A DNA stretch of 9,443 bases. Origin: Pseudomonadota bacterium (GTDB taxonomy: Bacteria > Pseudomonadota > Gammaproteobacteria > Burkholderiales > Thiobacillaceae). Of the stretch, positions 1 to 5,320 are shown piece after piece. Both the position numbers and the translations under genes were made by a program. How positions within the stretch are numbered: position 1 is the stretch's first letter; each line of letters opens with the position of its first letter. The stretch is from the NCBI GenBank assembly GCA_021791235.1, contig JAJYXA010000415.1, forward strand, positions 1-9,443, given 5' to 3'. The notes under the pieces are model-generated. The model was not told the origin of the DNA. It ran no database searches and worked only from the letters and a program-made list of their open reading frames with translations.

Positions 1-450
1 ATGACCATGACGCGCGGCACCGGCCTGATGAGCCACGTGTTCGACGACTACGGCCCGGTGAAAGCCGACCTGCCCGGCCGCCACAACGGCGTGCTGGTGT
101 CGCAGGACAACGGCGAGGCCGTGGCCTATGCGTTGTGGAAACTGGAAGACCGTGGCCGCATGTTCGTCTCGCCCGGCGACAAGCTGTACGAAGGCATGGT
201 CATCGGCATCCACAGCCGCGACAACGACCTGGTGGTCAACCCGATCAAGGGCAAGCAGCTGACCAACGTGCGCGCCTCCGGCACCGACGAAGCCGTGCGC
301 CTGACCACCCCGATCAAGCTGACGCTGGAATCGGCGGTGGAATTCATCGACGACGACGAACTGGTTGAAATCACGCCGAAATCGATCCGCATCCGCAAGC
401 GCCACCTGCAGGAACACGAGCGCAAGCGCGCCAGCCGCGCAGCGGCCTGA
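1..450 (+). CDS. typA: Translational GTPase TypA/BipA, C-terminal part (5' end outside window)
   Basis: This is the last ~149 residues of the ribosome-binding GTPase TypA/BipA, a protein of about 600 residues that helps 50S subunit assembly and stress or low-temperature growth. The frame is open to the left edge, so the ATG at position 1 is an internal Met and not the start. Recognition rests on the family's C-terminal segment: RGTGLMSHVFDDYGPVK, then a stretch reading LPGRHNGVLVSQDNGEAVAY, then EGMVIGIHSRDNDLVVNP and a basic tail with SIRIRKRHLQEHERKR. The segment covers the end of the EF-G domain V-like region and the TypA-specific C-terminal domain that contacts the ribosome; the GTPase domain lies outside the window. 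It ends in TGA. A hairpin-rich 122-bp gap separates it from rmuC on the same strand, so the two are probably separate transcription units. The identification is confident. Confidence 0.95.
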   Translation: MTMTRGTGLMSHVFDDYGPVKADLPGRHNGVLVSQDNGEAVAYALWKLEDRGRMFVSPGDKLYEGMVIGIHSRDNDLVVNPIKGKQLTNVRASGTDEAVRLTTPIKLTLESAVEFIDDDELVEITPKSIRIRKRHLQEHERKRASRAAA

Positions 451-463
451 ACATCCAGGCTTC

Positions 464-534
464 ACAAGGAGGACACGGAGGACGCTGAGGAAGAATGCGC
501 GTCTTTACCACCGCGCCCTCGGCGTCCTCCTTGT
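464..534. repeat. Long imperfect inverted repeat (hairpin) between typA and rmuC
   Basis: GGAGGACGCTGAGG (477-490) pairs with CCTCGGCGTCCTCC (517-530) over 14 positions with one T/G wobble. Inside it, GCGCG (497-501) pairs with CGCGC (512-516). A second register is also possible: ACAAGGAGGAC (464-474) is a perfect 11-bp inverted match to GTCCTCCTTGT (524-534). The left arm therefore holds two near-copies of GGAGGAC that compete for one right arm. Short GGAGGACACGGAGGAC-type runs resemble dispersed intergenic repeats I recall from betaproteobacterial genomes, but that is from memory and unchecked. A T-run follows only 11 nt after the stem (542-546), so it is not a classic intrinsic terminator, though it could still slow or stop typA readthrough. 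Confidence 0.7.
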
Positions 535-560
535 CTGACTGTTTTTCAGGCAGCCGCGGG

Positions 561-566
561 TAAAAT
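561..566 (+). promoter_or_regulatory. -10 box (TAAAAT) of rmuC, placed for a leaderless transcript
   Basis: TAAAAT matches the sigma-70 TATAAT consensus at five of six positions and ends 6 nt before the rmuC ATG at 573. Transcription normally starts about 7 nt after the -10 box, which would put the first base of the mRNA at or next to the A of ATG. No Shine-Dalgarno-like sequence lies between them (TGCGCC), and the in-frame TAA at 561-563 rules out an upstream start. I see no good -35 at 16-18 bp spacing, which weakens the call. Confidence 0.5.
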
Positions 567-572
567 TGCGCC

Positions 573-1865
573 ATGCGTCCTGTCGAAATCGGCCTCCTCC
601 TCGGCCTTGCCGCCCTCATCCTCGCGACTTTTCTCCTGTTGCTGCGCCTCCATGCGCTGCGGCGCGAACAGGCCGGGCTCCCCGCGTTGCTGGCGCAGGA
701 CATGGAGGCGCGTCACCGCGCGGTGCTGACCGACCTGCACGCGGGCCTGGCGCAGCAGTCCGACCGCGTGCAGGCGCAGCTGGCGGCCTTGCAGATCGCC
801 CAGACCGAACGGCTGGCCGAAACCCGCGAAACCGTCACCGGCCGGTTCGGCCAGTTCCAGACCGCCATGCTGGAAAAGCTGATCGAGCAGGGGCGCGCCG
901 AGCAAAGCCTGCTGCAGGACACGCTGAAGGGCATGACCGCACACTTCAACGAGCGCGTTCAGCAGCTCTCGCAGACCGTCGACGGACGACTCAACGAAAT
1001 TTCCGGCAAGGTGGCCGAGCGCCTCGACGAGGGCTTCAAGAAAACCAACGAGACCTTTACCTCCGTCATGTCGCGGCTGGCGGTGATCGATGAGGCGCAG
1101 AAGAAAATCGAAGGGCTGGCAAACAACGTCGTCAGCCTGCAGGAAATCCTCGGCGACAAGCGCTCGCGCGGCGCCTTCGGCGAAGTGCAACTGGAAGCCC
1201 TGGTGCGGAACAGCCTGCCGCCCGACGCCTACGCCTTCCAGCACACCCTGAAGAGCGGCGCGCGCGCCGACTGCGTGCTGATCCTGCCGGAGCCGACCGG
1301 CACGGTGTGCGTCGATTCCAAGTTCCCGCTGGAAAACTACAGCCGCATGTTCGACGACAGCCTGCCGCCGGCCGAGCGTGACGCCGCGCGCCGGCAGTTC
1401 AAGGCTGACGTCAGAAAGCACGTCGACGACATCGCCGCCAAATACATCGTCGAAGGGGAGACCTCCGACGGCGCGGTGATGTTCCTGCCGGCCGAAGCGG
1501 TGTTCGCCGAGATCCACGCCTACCATCCGGACCTGGTCGAGCACGCGCAGAAAAAGCGGGTGTGGCTGACCTCGCCCACCACGCTGATGGCGGTCCTCAA
1601 TACTGCACGCGCGGTGATCCGCGATTCCGAAACGCGGCGCATGGCGCACGTGATCAAGGACGAACTCGGCAAGCTGGCAAAGGATTTCGCACGCTTCGAC
1701 GAGCGCATGAAAAAACTGGCCGCGCACATCGAGCAGGCCAACAAGGATGTCAGTGAGGTGCGCATTTCCAGCGACAAGATCAGCCGCCGCTTCCAGCAGA
1801 TCGAGCGGGTCGAGCTCGAACACCCGGACTCGGCAACCCCGCGCCTGCTCGACAGCGACGAATGA
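573..1865 (+). CDS. rmuC: DNA recombination protein RmuC
   Basis: RmuC is a membrane-anchored protein with a predicted nuclease fold. In E. coli its loss raises inversions between short inverted repeats, so it is thought to limit rearrangements; its biochemistry is poorly defined. The 430-residue product has an N-terminal membrane segment at about residues 6-24 (IGLLLGLAALILATFLLLL). A long coiled-coil-forming region rich in Gln, Glu, Lys and Arg follows at about 45-190. The conserved RmuC domain starts near GAFGEVQLEALV. Within it, D233 (in GARADCVLILP) and D248-S249-K250 (in VCVDSKFPLENY) fit the D...DxK pattern of restriction-endonuclease-like active sites. The start at 573 is fixed by an in-frame TAA 12 nt upstream and by the need to keep the membrane segment. 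There is no ribosome binding site; see the -10 box at 561-566. It overlaps mtfA by 4 nt (ATGA). Length is slightly below E. coli RmuC. Confidence 0.93.
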   Translation: MRPVEIGLLLGLAALILATFLLLLRLHALRREQAGLPALLAQDMEARHRAVLTDLHAGLAQQSDRVQAQLAALQIAQTERLAETRETVTGRFGQFQTAMLEKLIEQGRAEQSLLQDTLKGMTAHFNERVQQLSQTVDGRLNEISGKVAERLDEGFKKTNETFTSVMSRLAVIDEAQKKIEGLANNVVSLQEILGDKRSRGAFGEVQLEALVRNSLPPDAYAFQHTLKSGARADCVLILPEPTGTVCVDSKFPLENYSRMFDDSLPPAERDAARRQFKADVRKHVDDIAAKYIVEGETSDGAVMFLPAEAVFAEIHAYHPDLVEHAQKKRVWLTSPTTLMAVLNTARAVIRDSETRRMAHVIKDELGKLAKDFARFDERMKKLAAHIEQANKDVSEVRISSDKISRRFQQIERVELEHPDSATPRLLDSDE

Positions 1866-2635
1866 GATGGTTTGCCCGCTGGCGCCGCAACCGCATACTC
1901 GGACGCCACCTGATCCCGCTCGACGCTTTCGGCCATGCGGCGGGGCGCCTGCCGATCCTGCGCGGGCTGACGCCCGACGAACTGGCCCGCCTGCGCGAAT
2001 CGGCCAGCCTGCTGCTCGTCGACAAGGCGTTTTCCGCAGCCGGCGGCGCCGCGGTCGACGACGCCACCCGGCTTTCCATCGCCTTGCAGGCCTGCCTGTT
2101 GACGCTCAACCTCGATGACGACAGCTACCGCGGCTGGCGCGAAATCATTCTCTATCCCGACGAATTCCTGCGGCCCCATGAGGAAATGGACGAAGCCGGC
2201 GTCGTGCACGTCACGCGCGACATTCTGGCCGGTGAATCCTGGCACGGTGGCCCGCTGGTGCTGTCGATTGCCGACGTGGAAACCAGCGGCCAGGCTGACG
2301 GCTACAACGTCGTGCTGCACGAATTCGCGCACAAGCTCGACATGCTGAACGGCGACGCCAACGGCTTCCCGCCGCTGCATCGCGGCATGAGCGCCGCCGC
2401 CTGGGCGCGCGATTTCAGCCGCGCCTATGAGGACTTGTGCGCGCGCGTCGACGCCGGCGAAGACACTGCGATCGACCCCTATGCCAGCACCGCTCCGGCC
2501 GAATTCTTTGCCGTGGTGACCGAGGTGTTCTTCGAAACGCCCGGACTGCTGCGCGCCGAATACCCCGCGGTTTACGAACAATTGAAGCTGTTCTATCGCC
2601 AGCACCCGCTGCAGCGGCCGGGAGGCGCGGCATGA
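1862..2635 (+). CDS. mtfA: MtfA-family zinc metallopeptidase (M90)
   Basis: This encodes a 257-residue cytosolic zinc-dependent peptidase of the MtfA/M90 family. E. coli MtfA binds the repressor Mlc and so relieves repression of the glucose PTS gene ptsG, and it also has aminopeptidase activity. Whether an Mlc partner exists in this organism cannot be told from the window. The zinc site is visible: H153-E154-F-A-H157 (HEFAH) followed by KLDMLNGDANGFPPL. The likely third ligand is E214 in PAEFFAVVTEVFFETP, where E. coli has an equivalent Glu. The N-terminal RWRRNRILGRHLIP and the central GWREIILYPDEF are also typical of the family. It starts inside the rmuC stop codon (ATGA, 1862-1865) without a clear ribosome binding site, so translation is probably coupled to rmuC. 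It overlaps the aminotransferase gene the same way at its own end. All expected catalytic residues are present. Confidence 0.92.
   Translation: MRWFARWRRNRILGRHLIPLDAFGHAAGRLPILRGLTPDELARLRESASLLLVDKAFSAAGGAAVDDATRLSIALQACLLTLNLDDDSYRGWREIILYPDEFLRPHEEMDEAGVVHVTRDILAGESWHGGPLVLSIADVETSGQADGYNVVLHEFAHKLDMLNGDANGFPPLHRGMSAAAWARDFSRAYEDLCARVDAGEDTAIDPYASTAPAEFFAVVTEVFFETPGLLRAEYPAVYEQLKLFYRQHPLQRPGGAA
2620..2625 (+). promoter_or_regulatory. Shine-Dalgarno site fixing the aminotransferase start
   Basis: GGGAGG lies 6 nt before the ATG at 2632, which itself overlaps the mtfA stop codon as ATGA. The frame is open further upstream to an ATG at 2437, inside mtfA, but the extra 65 residues would be arginine-rich translation of mtfA's alternative frame with no family resemblance. 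This site supports 2632 as the true start. Confidence 0.8.
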
Positions 2636-3801
2636 GATCGAAGCGGCCGCACGTGGCGACGCGCATGGACGGCATCGCCCCGTTCCATGCGATGGACATC
2701 CTGGCACGCGCGCAGGCGCTGCAGGCCGCCGGGCGCGACATCATCCATCTCGAAATCGGCGAGCCCGACTTCGCCACCCCCGCCCCCATCGTCGAGGCGG
2801 GCATTGCCGCGCTGCGCGCAGGCCACACGCACTACACCGGCGCACTGGGCCTGCCGGCGCTGCGCGAAGCCATCGCCGGATTTTATGCGACGCGCTGGCG
2901 GACCGCGATCGATCCCGCGCGCATCGTCGTCACCCCCGGCGCATCCGGCGCGCTGCTGCTGGTGCTGGGCCTGCTGGCCGGCCCCGGAGACGAGGTGCTG
3001 ATGGCCGATCCGGGTTATCCCTGCAACCGTCATTTCGCCCGTTTTTGCGACGCGCGCGCCGTCACCGTTCCGGTCGATGCCGACAGCGGCTTCCAGCTCA
3101 CGCTCGAACTGATCGGGCGCCATGCCACCCCGGCCACCCGCGTCGTGCTGATCGCCAGCCCGTCCAACCCCACCGGTACCGCGATCGCGGCGGACGAACT
3201 GGCGCGCATCCATGACTGGTGCGCTGCACGGGGCATCGCCCTGATCGTCGACGAAATCTATCTGGCGCTCACCTACGACGGCACCGAACACAGCGCCGCG
3301 CGCTGGGACGACGTCTTCGTCATCAGCAGCTTCTCGAAATATTTCCTGATGACCGGCTGGCGACTCGGCTGGCTGGCCGCGCCCGCCTGGGCCCTGCCGG
3401 GACTGGAACGGCTGGCGCAGAACCTGTTCCTGGCTGCGCCCACGCCGGCGCAGCATGCAGCGCTGGCGGCATTCGCCCCCGCCACCCTGGATCAACTCGA
3501 AGCCCGCAAGGACGCGCTGCGCGCGCGCCGCGATTTTCTGCTGCCCGCCCTGCGCGAGCGCGGTTTCACGATCCCGGTCACCCCGCAGGGGGCGTTTTAT
3601 CTGTATGCCGATTGCCGCCGCTTCACCGCGGACAGCCAGGCATTCGCCACCGATCTGCTCGAACATGCCGGCATCGCGGCGACGCCCGGCATCGACTTCG
3701 GCACCCACCGCGCAGCCCGCCACATCCGGTTTGCCTACACACAGCCCTTGCCGAGGCTGGCCGAAACTCTGACCCGGCTCGACCGTTTTTTGCGGGCATA
3801 A
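2632..3801 (+). CDS. PLP-dependent class I/II aminotransferase, substrate unknown
   Basis: This encodes a 389-residue fold-type I aminotransferase that would move an amino group between an amino acid and a 2-oxo acid in the cytosol. Visible hallmarks, in order: an N-terminal substrate loop (HLEIGEPDFATP), the glycine turn of the cofactor site (VTPGASGALLLVL), N179 in ASPSNPTGT, D207 and Y210 in VDEIYLAL for the PLP ring, and the Schiff-base lysine K236 in SSFSKYFLMTGWRLGW. The carboxylate-binding arginine is R366 in RHIRFAYTQ. The set is complete, so the enzyme should be active. It looks like the aspartate/alanine-type class I subgroup, but I cannot name the substrate and assign no symbol. 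The start is fixed by a good ribosome binding site and a 4-nt overlap with mtfA. It is the last gene of the rmuC-mtfA run, and its stop codon directly abuts the terminator. Confidence 0.9.
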   Translation: MRSKRPHVATRMDGIAPFHAMDILARAQALQAAGRDIIHLEIGEPDFATPAPIVEAGIAALRAGHTHYTGALGLPALREAIAGFYATRWRTAIDPARIVVTPGASGALLLVLGLLAGPGDEVLMADPGYPCNRHFARFCDARAVTVPVDADSGFQLTLELIGRHATPATRVVLIASPSNPTGTAIAADELARIHDWCAARGIALIVDEIYLALTYDGTEHSAARWDDVFVISSFSKYFLMTGWRLGWLAAPAWALPGLERLAQNLFLAAPTPAQHAALAAFAPATLDQLEARKDALRARRDFLLPALRERGFTIPVTPQGAFYLYADCRRFTADSQAFATDLLEHAGIAATPGIDFGTHRAARHIRFAYTQPLPRLAETLTRLDRFLRA

Positions 3802-3829
3802 AAAAACCGGCCAGAAGGCCGGTTTTTTT
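3802..3829. terminator. Bidirectional intrinsic terminator shared by converging genes
   Basis: An A-run (3801-3806) precedes CCGGCC (3807-3812), an AGAA loop, GGCCGG (3817-3822) and a T-run (3823-3829). The 6-bp GC stem extends through A-T pairs to about 12 bp. The T-run serves the plus-strand aminotransferase gene, whose stop codon ends at 3801. The A-run, read on the minus strand, serves the lipoprotein gene ending at 3846. The same element therefore terminates both strands. Confidence 0.92.
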
Positions 3830-3845
3830 GTTCCTTGACCCGGTA

Positions 3846-4073
3846 TTACTGGGCGGGAGCAGGAGCAGCCGGGGCGGCTTCGGCAGGAGCAGCTTCAGAA
3901 GGAGCGGCTTCGGCAGGAGCGGCTTCGGCAGGAGCAGCAGGAGCAGCAGCTTCCGGAGCAGGAGCCGGAGCCTCAGCAGCAGGCGCTTCGGCGGGAGCAG
4001 CGGCTTCTTCTTTTTTGCCGCAGGCGGTCACGGCAACAGCCAGCAGAGCAGCCAGGAGGATGGAATATTTCAT
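3846..4073 (-). CDS. Small Ala/Pro-rich lipoprotein
   Basis: This encodes a 75-residue predicted lipoprotein of unknown function. The N-terminus MKYSILLAALLAVAVTAC is a lipoprotein signal peptide with the lipobox V-T-A-C, so cysteine 18 would be lipidated. The next residues, GKKEE, are charged with no Asp at +2, which fits outer-membrane sorting under the usual rule. The remaining ~52 residues are almost only Ala, Pro and Glu, built around an AEAAP unit repeated four times (one copy reads SEAAP), encoded by a 15-bp tandem repeat. The mature part should be extended, disordered and acidic. A good ribosome binding site (AAAAGGGA, 4080-4087) precedes the ATG, and a terminator follows the TAA by 16 bp. 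I take it as real because signal, ribosome binding site and terminator all agree. The reverse-strand frame at 3835-4077 is its mirror image. Small lipoproteins of this style are frequent in betaproteobacteria, but no function is known to me. Confidence 0.82.
   Translation of the reverse strand: MKYSILLAALLAVAVTACGKKEEAAAPAEAPAAEAPAPAPEAAAPAAPAEAAPAEAAPSEAAPAEAAPAAPAPAQ
3871..3930. repeat. Four tandem 15-bp units inside the lipoprotein gene
   Basis: Four contiguous units run 3871-3885, 3886-3900, 3901-3915 and 3916-3930. The last two are identical (GGAGCGGCTTCGGCA on the plus strand). The first differs at one base and the second at three. Each unit encodes one AEAAP-type pentapeptide on the minus strand. 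The unit length is a multiple of three, so copy-number change by slippage would lengthen or shorten the protein without a frameshift. Confidence 0.9.
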
Positions 4074-4079
4074 TTGATT

Positions 4080-4087
4080 TCCCTTTT
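4080..4087 (-). promoter_or_regulatory. Shine-Dalgarno site of the lipoprotein gene
   Basis: On the minus strand, AAAAGGGA lies 6 nt before the ATG at 4073. It supports this start and the view that the small gene is translated. Confidence 0.7.
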
Positions 4088-4151
4088 ACTTACGAATATA
4101 AAAACCCACACCAAAGATCGGTCCGGGACTTGTGATCCAGCCGACGCGCGG

Positions 4152-4160
4152 ATTCTAGCA
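4152..4160 (-). promoter_or_regulatory. Candidate extended -10 promoter for the lipoprotein gene
   Basis: The minus strand reads TGCTAGAAT: a TAGAAT hexamer with the TGN extension typical of extended -10 promoters, which can work without a good -35. The 17-bp-upstream hexamer (GTGGTT) is poor. Transcription would start near 4145 and give a leader of about 70 nt. A rival -10 (TATATT on the minus strand, 4095-4100) would give a much shorter leader. The assignment is tentative. Confidence 0.35.
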
Positions 4161-4185
4161 AATCGGCAAAAGAAAACCACCATCT

Positions 4186-4298
4186 ATGAATTTTCTTCGG
4201 TCGCGCAAAAATTACGTTGTTATATTGCAACACAAAATAGAAAGCGCGGTCACGCATGAATTTTACGGTCCCGACAAACCACTGCGTTCGCGCAAAAA
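4186..4298. repeat. Decayed partial copy of the mshN 3' end just downstream of mshN
   Basis: Read on the minus strand, the end of mshN holds TTTTTGCGCGA (4288-4298) and, at its stop codon, CCGTAAAATTCAT. About 85 nt further on, the gap holds TTTTTGCGCGA again (4201-4211), followed by CCGAAGAAAATTCAT ending at 4186. The blocks recur in the same order and differ by an internal gap of about 17 nt and small changes. This looks like a tail duplication followed by decay, though two short matches (11 and 9 bp exact) could arise by chance. The rest of the 189-bp gap is AT-rich compared with its flanks and shows no gene. Confidence 0.4.
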
Positions 4299-5300
4299 CT
4301 GCATGACTTCAGGCTTGAACTGCCCACGATCCAACGCGTTCCGGTAGGCCGTCCGCGCTTCTTCAAGCTGTCCCTGTGCCTCCAGCGCCAGCCCCAACCC
4401 CAGCAGCCATCCCCCCTGGCCGGGGTCGGCCGCCAACGCGCGCCGATACGCCCGACTCGCCTCCTCGTGGCGATGTGCCTGCGACAACAAGGCCCCCATC
4501 AAGGCATGATCCGCAGGGCGCAAGCCGGCCTGGCCCCGTTGCAGCCAGTCCAGCGCCGCCTCTCGCTGCCCGAGTTCGAACAGCAGACGCCCGGCCGCAA
4601 TCGCCAGGCCGTCGTCGGCGCGCTGCTCAAACCCCGCCTTCAGCAGCGACAACGCTGCATCGATTTGCCCTTTTTCCTGCAACAGCCCGGCGAGTTGCAC
4701 GCGCGCGTCCGTCATCCCCGGATTGCGCTCCAGCGCCTGACGATACCTGCCGATGGCCGCATCGAATTTTTTCGCGCGGCGCAGCACCTGGGCCTCGTCG
4801 TAATGCTGTTGCGCCTCGGCCTCGGGCGATGGCACCGTCATTTTCTTGACAACGGCAGGCTCGACTTGGGGCGTACCCTGTTCCAGCGGCGGGATGGGCG
4901 GCGAAGGCTTGGGTGGCGTGTCCAACGGCCGCTCTGTCGCCTCCCGCCCTCCCTTGCGGACAGCCGTCCTCTCCTGCGCCACGATCGCAGGAGAGGGCGC
5001 AGCGGCGGCCGGCTGCGGGGCAGCTTGAATAGCGGGCGCAGCGGCAGCCAACATCGTGTCGACCGCTTTGCTCTCCTGCCGGGAGACGACGGGCCTCTCC
5101 CGTGGCTCGCCTCTCGTTGGCGCCGCCGGCGGCATCCAATAGATCGCCGCAGCGCCGGCTGCCAGCAGACCCGTCCCGCCAAGAGCCAGCCAGGCCGGAC
5201 GGCGATTTACGCCAAGCGGCCGAATGGGCGCCACGGGCACATCGGCCGAAGCGGCCCCTCGCGCATCGAGCTCTCGCAGCATTTGGTTGATGACGCTCAT
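4263..5300 (-). CDS. mshN: MSHA pilus biogenesis protein MshN (TPR protein)
   Basis: This encodes a 345-residue bitopic inner-membrane protein of the MSHA type IV pilus system. The N-terminus MSVINQMLRELDARGA is a strong family signature. A membrane segment follows at about residues 36-56 (WLALGGTGLLAAGAAAIYWM). A Pro/Ala-rich linker spans about 60-160, and tetratricopeptide helices fill about 160-335, for example YDEAQVLRRAKKFDAAIGRY and LGLALEAQGQLEEARTAYRN. The TPR region would lie in the periplasm and serve as a protein-contact surface for the secretin or pilus parts. The exact role of MshN is not well defined. It starts with AAGGA (5306-5310) 5 nt before the ATG. A 7-codon mini-ORF bridges it to mshM. 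It is the last gene of the msh run here, with no convincing terminator after it. In Vibrio-type clusters mshE follows mshN; here it does not. Confidence 0.88.
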   Translation of the reverse strand: MSVINQMLRELDARGAASADVPVAPIRPLGVNRRPAWLALGGTGLLAAGAAAIYWMPPAAPTRGEPRERPVVSRQESKAVDTMLAAAAPAIQAAPQPAAAAPSPAIVAQERTAVRKGGREATERPLDTPPKPSPPIPPLEQGTPQVEPAVVKKMTVPSPEAEAQQHYDEAQVLRRAKKFDAAIGRYRQALERNPGMTDARVQLAGLLQEKGQIDAALSLLKAGFEQRADDGLAIAAGRLLFELGQREAALDWLQRGQAGLRPADHALMGALLSQAHRHEEASRAYRRALAADPGQGGWLLGLGLALEAQGQLEEARTAYRNALDRGQFKPEVMQFLRERSGLSGP

Positions 5301-5320
5301 CCCGTTCCTTCCCGGCTCAT
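5297..5320 (-). other. Mini-ORF (MSREGTG) bridging mshM stop and mshN start
   Basis: On the minus strand, an ATG (5320-5318) overlaps the mshM TGA as ATGA. It runs seven codons, and its TGA (5299-5297) overlaps the mshN ATG, again as ATGA. The mshN ribosome binding site lies inside it. If translated, it would pass ribosomes from mshM to mshN by termination-reinitiation. It may simply be chance in a short gap. Confidence 0.25.

Noticed and set aside
546..1823. A 425-codon minus-strand open frame opposite rmuC
   Set aside because: It mirrors rmuC, has no recognisable motif and no ribosome binding site context, and the sense strand is a clear RmuC.
2437..2631. An upstream extension of the aminotransferase gene to an ATG at 2437
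   Set aside because: The extra 65 residues are an arginine-rich alternative frame of mtfA. The ATG at 2632 has a proper ribosome binding site and an ATGA overlap.
1520..3723. Long minus-strand open frames opposite mtfA and the aminotransferase gene
   Set aside because: Both are shadows of genes with complete catalytic motifs on the plus strand.
3835..4077. An Ala/Gly/Ser-rich 80-codon plus-strand frame
   Set aside because: It is the exact mirror of the lipoprotein gene, which has a signal peptide, ribosome binding site and terminator on the other strand.
4140..4167. GCCGA...TCGGC and GATT...AATC inverted repeats near the candidate lipoprotein promoter as an operator
   Set aside because: The arms are only 4-5 bp and match no regulator site I can name.
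4216..4232. GTTGTTATATTGCAAC-type inverted repeat as a terminator of mshN
   Set aside because: Only four base pairs close an eight-nt loop, so the stem is too weak to call.
3219..4259. A 346-codon plus-strand frame running from the aminotransferase gene through the terminator into the AT-rich gap
   Set aside because: It passes through a strong terminator and reads the lipoprotein repeat backwards as a Gly/Ser/Arg/Phe-rich run. It has no coherent protein character.
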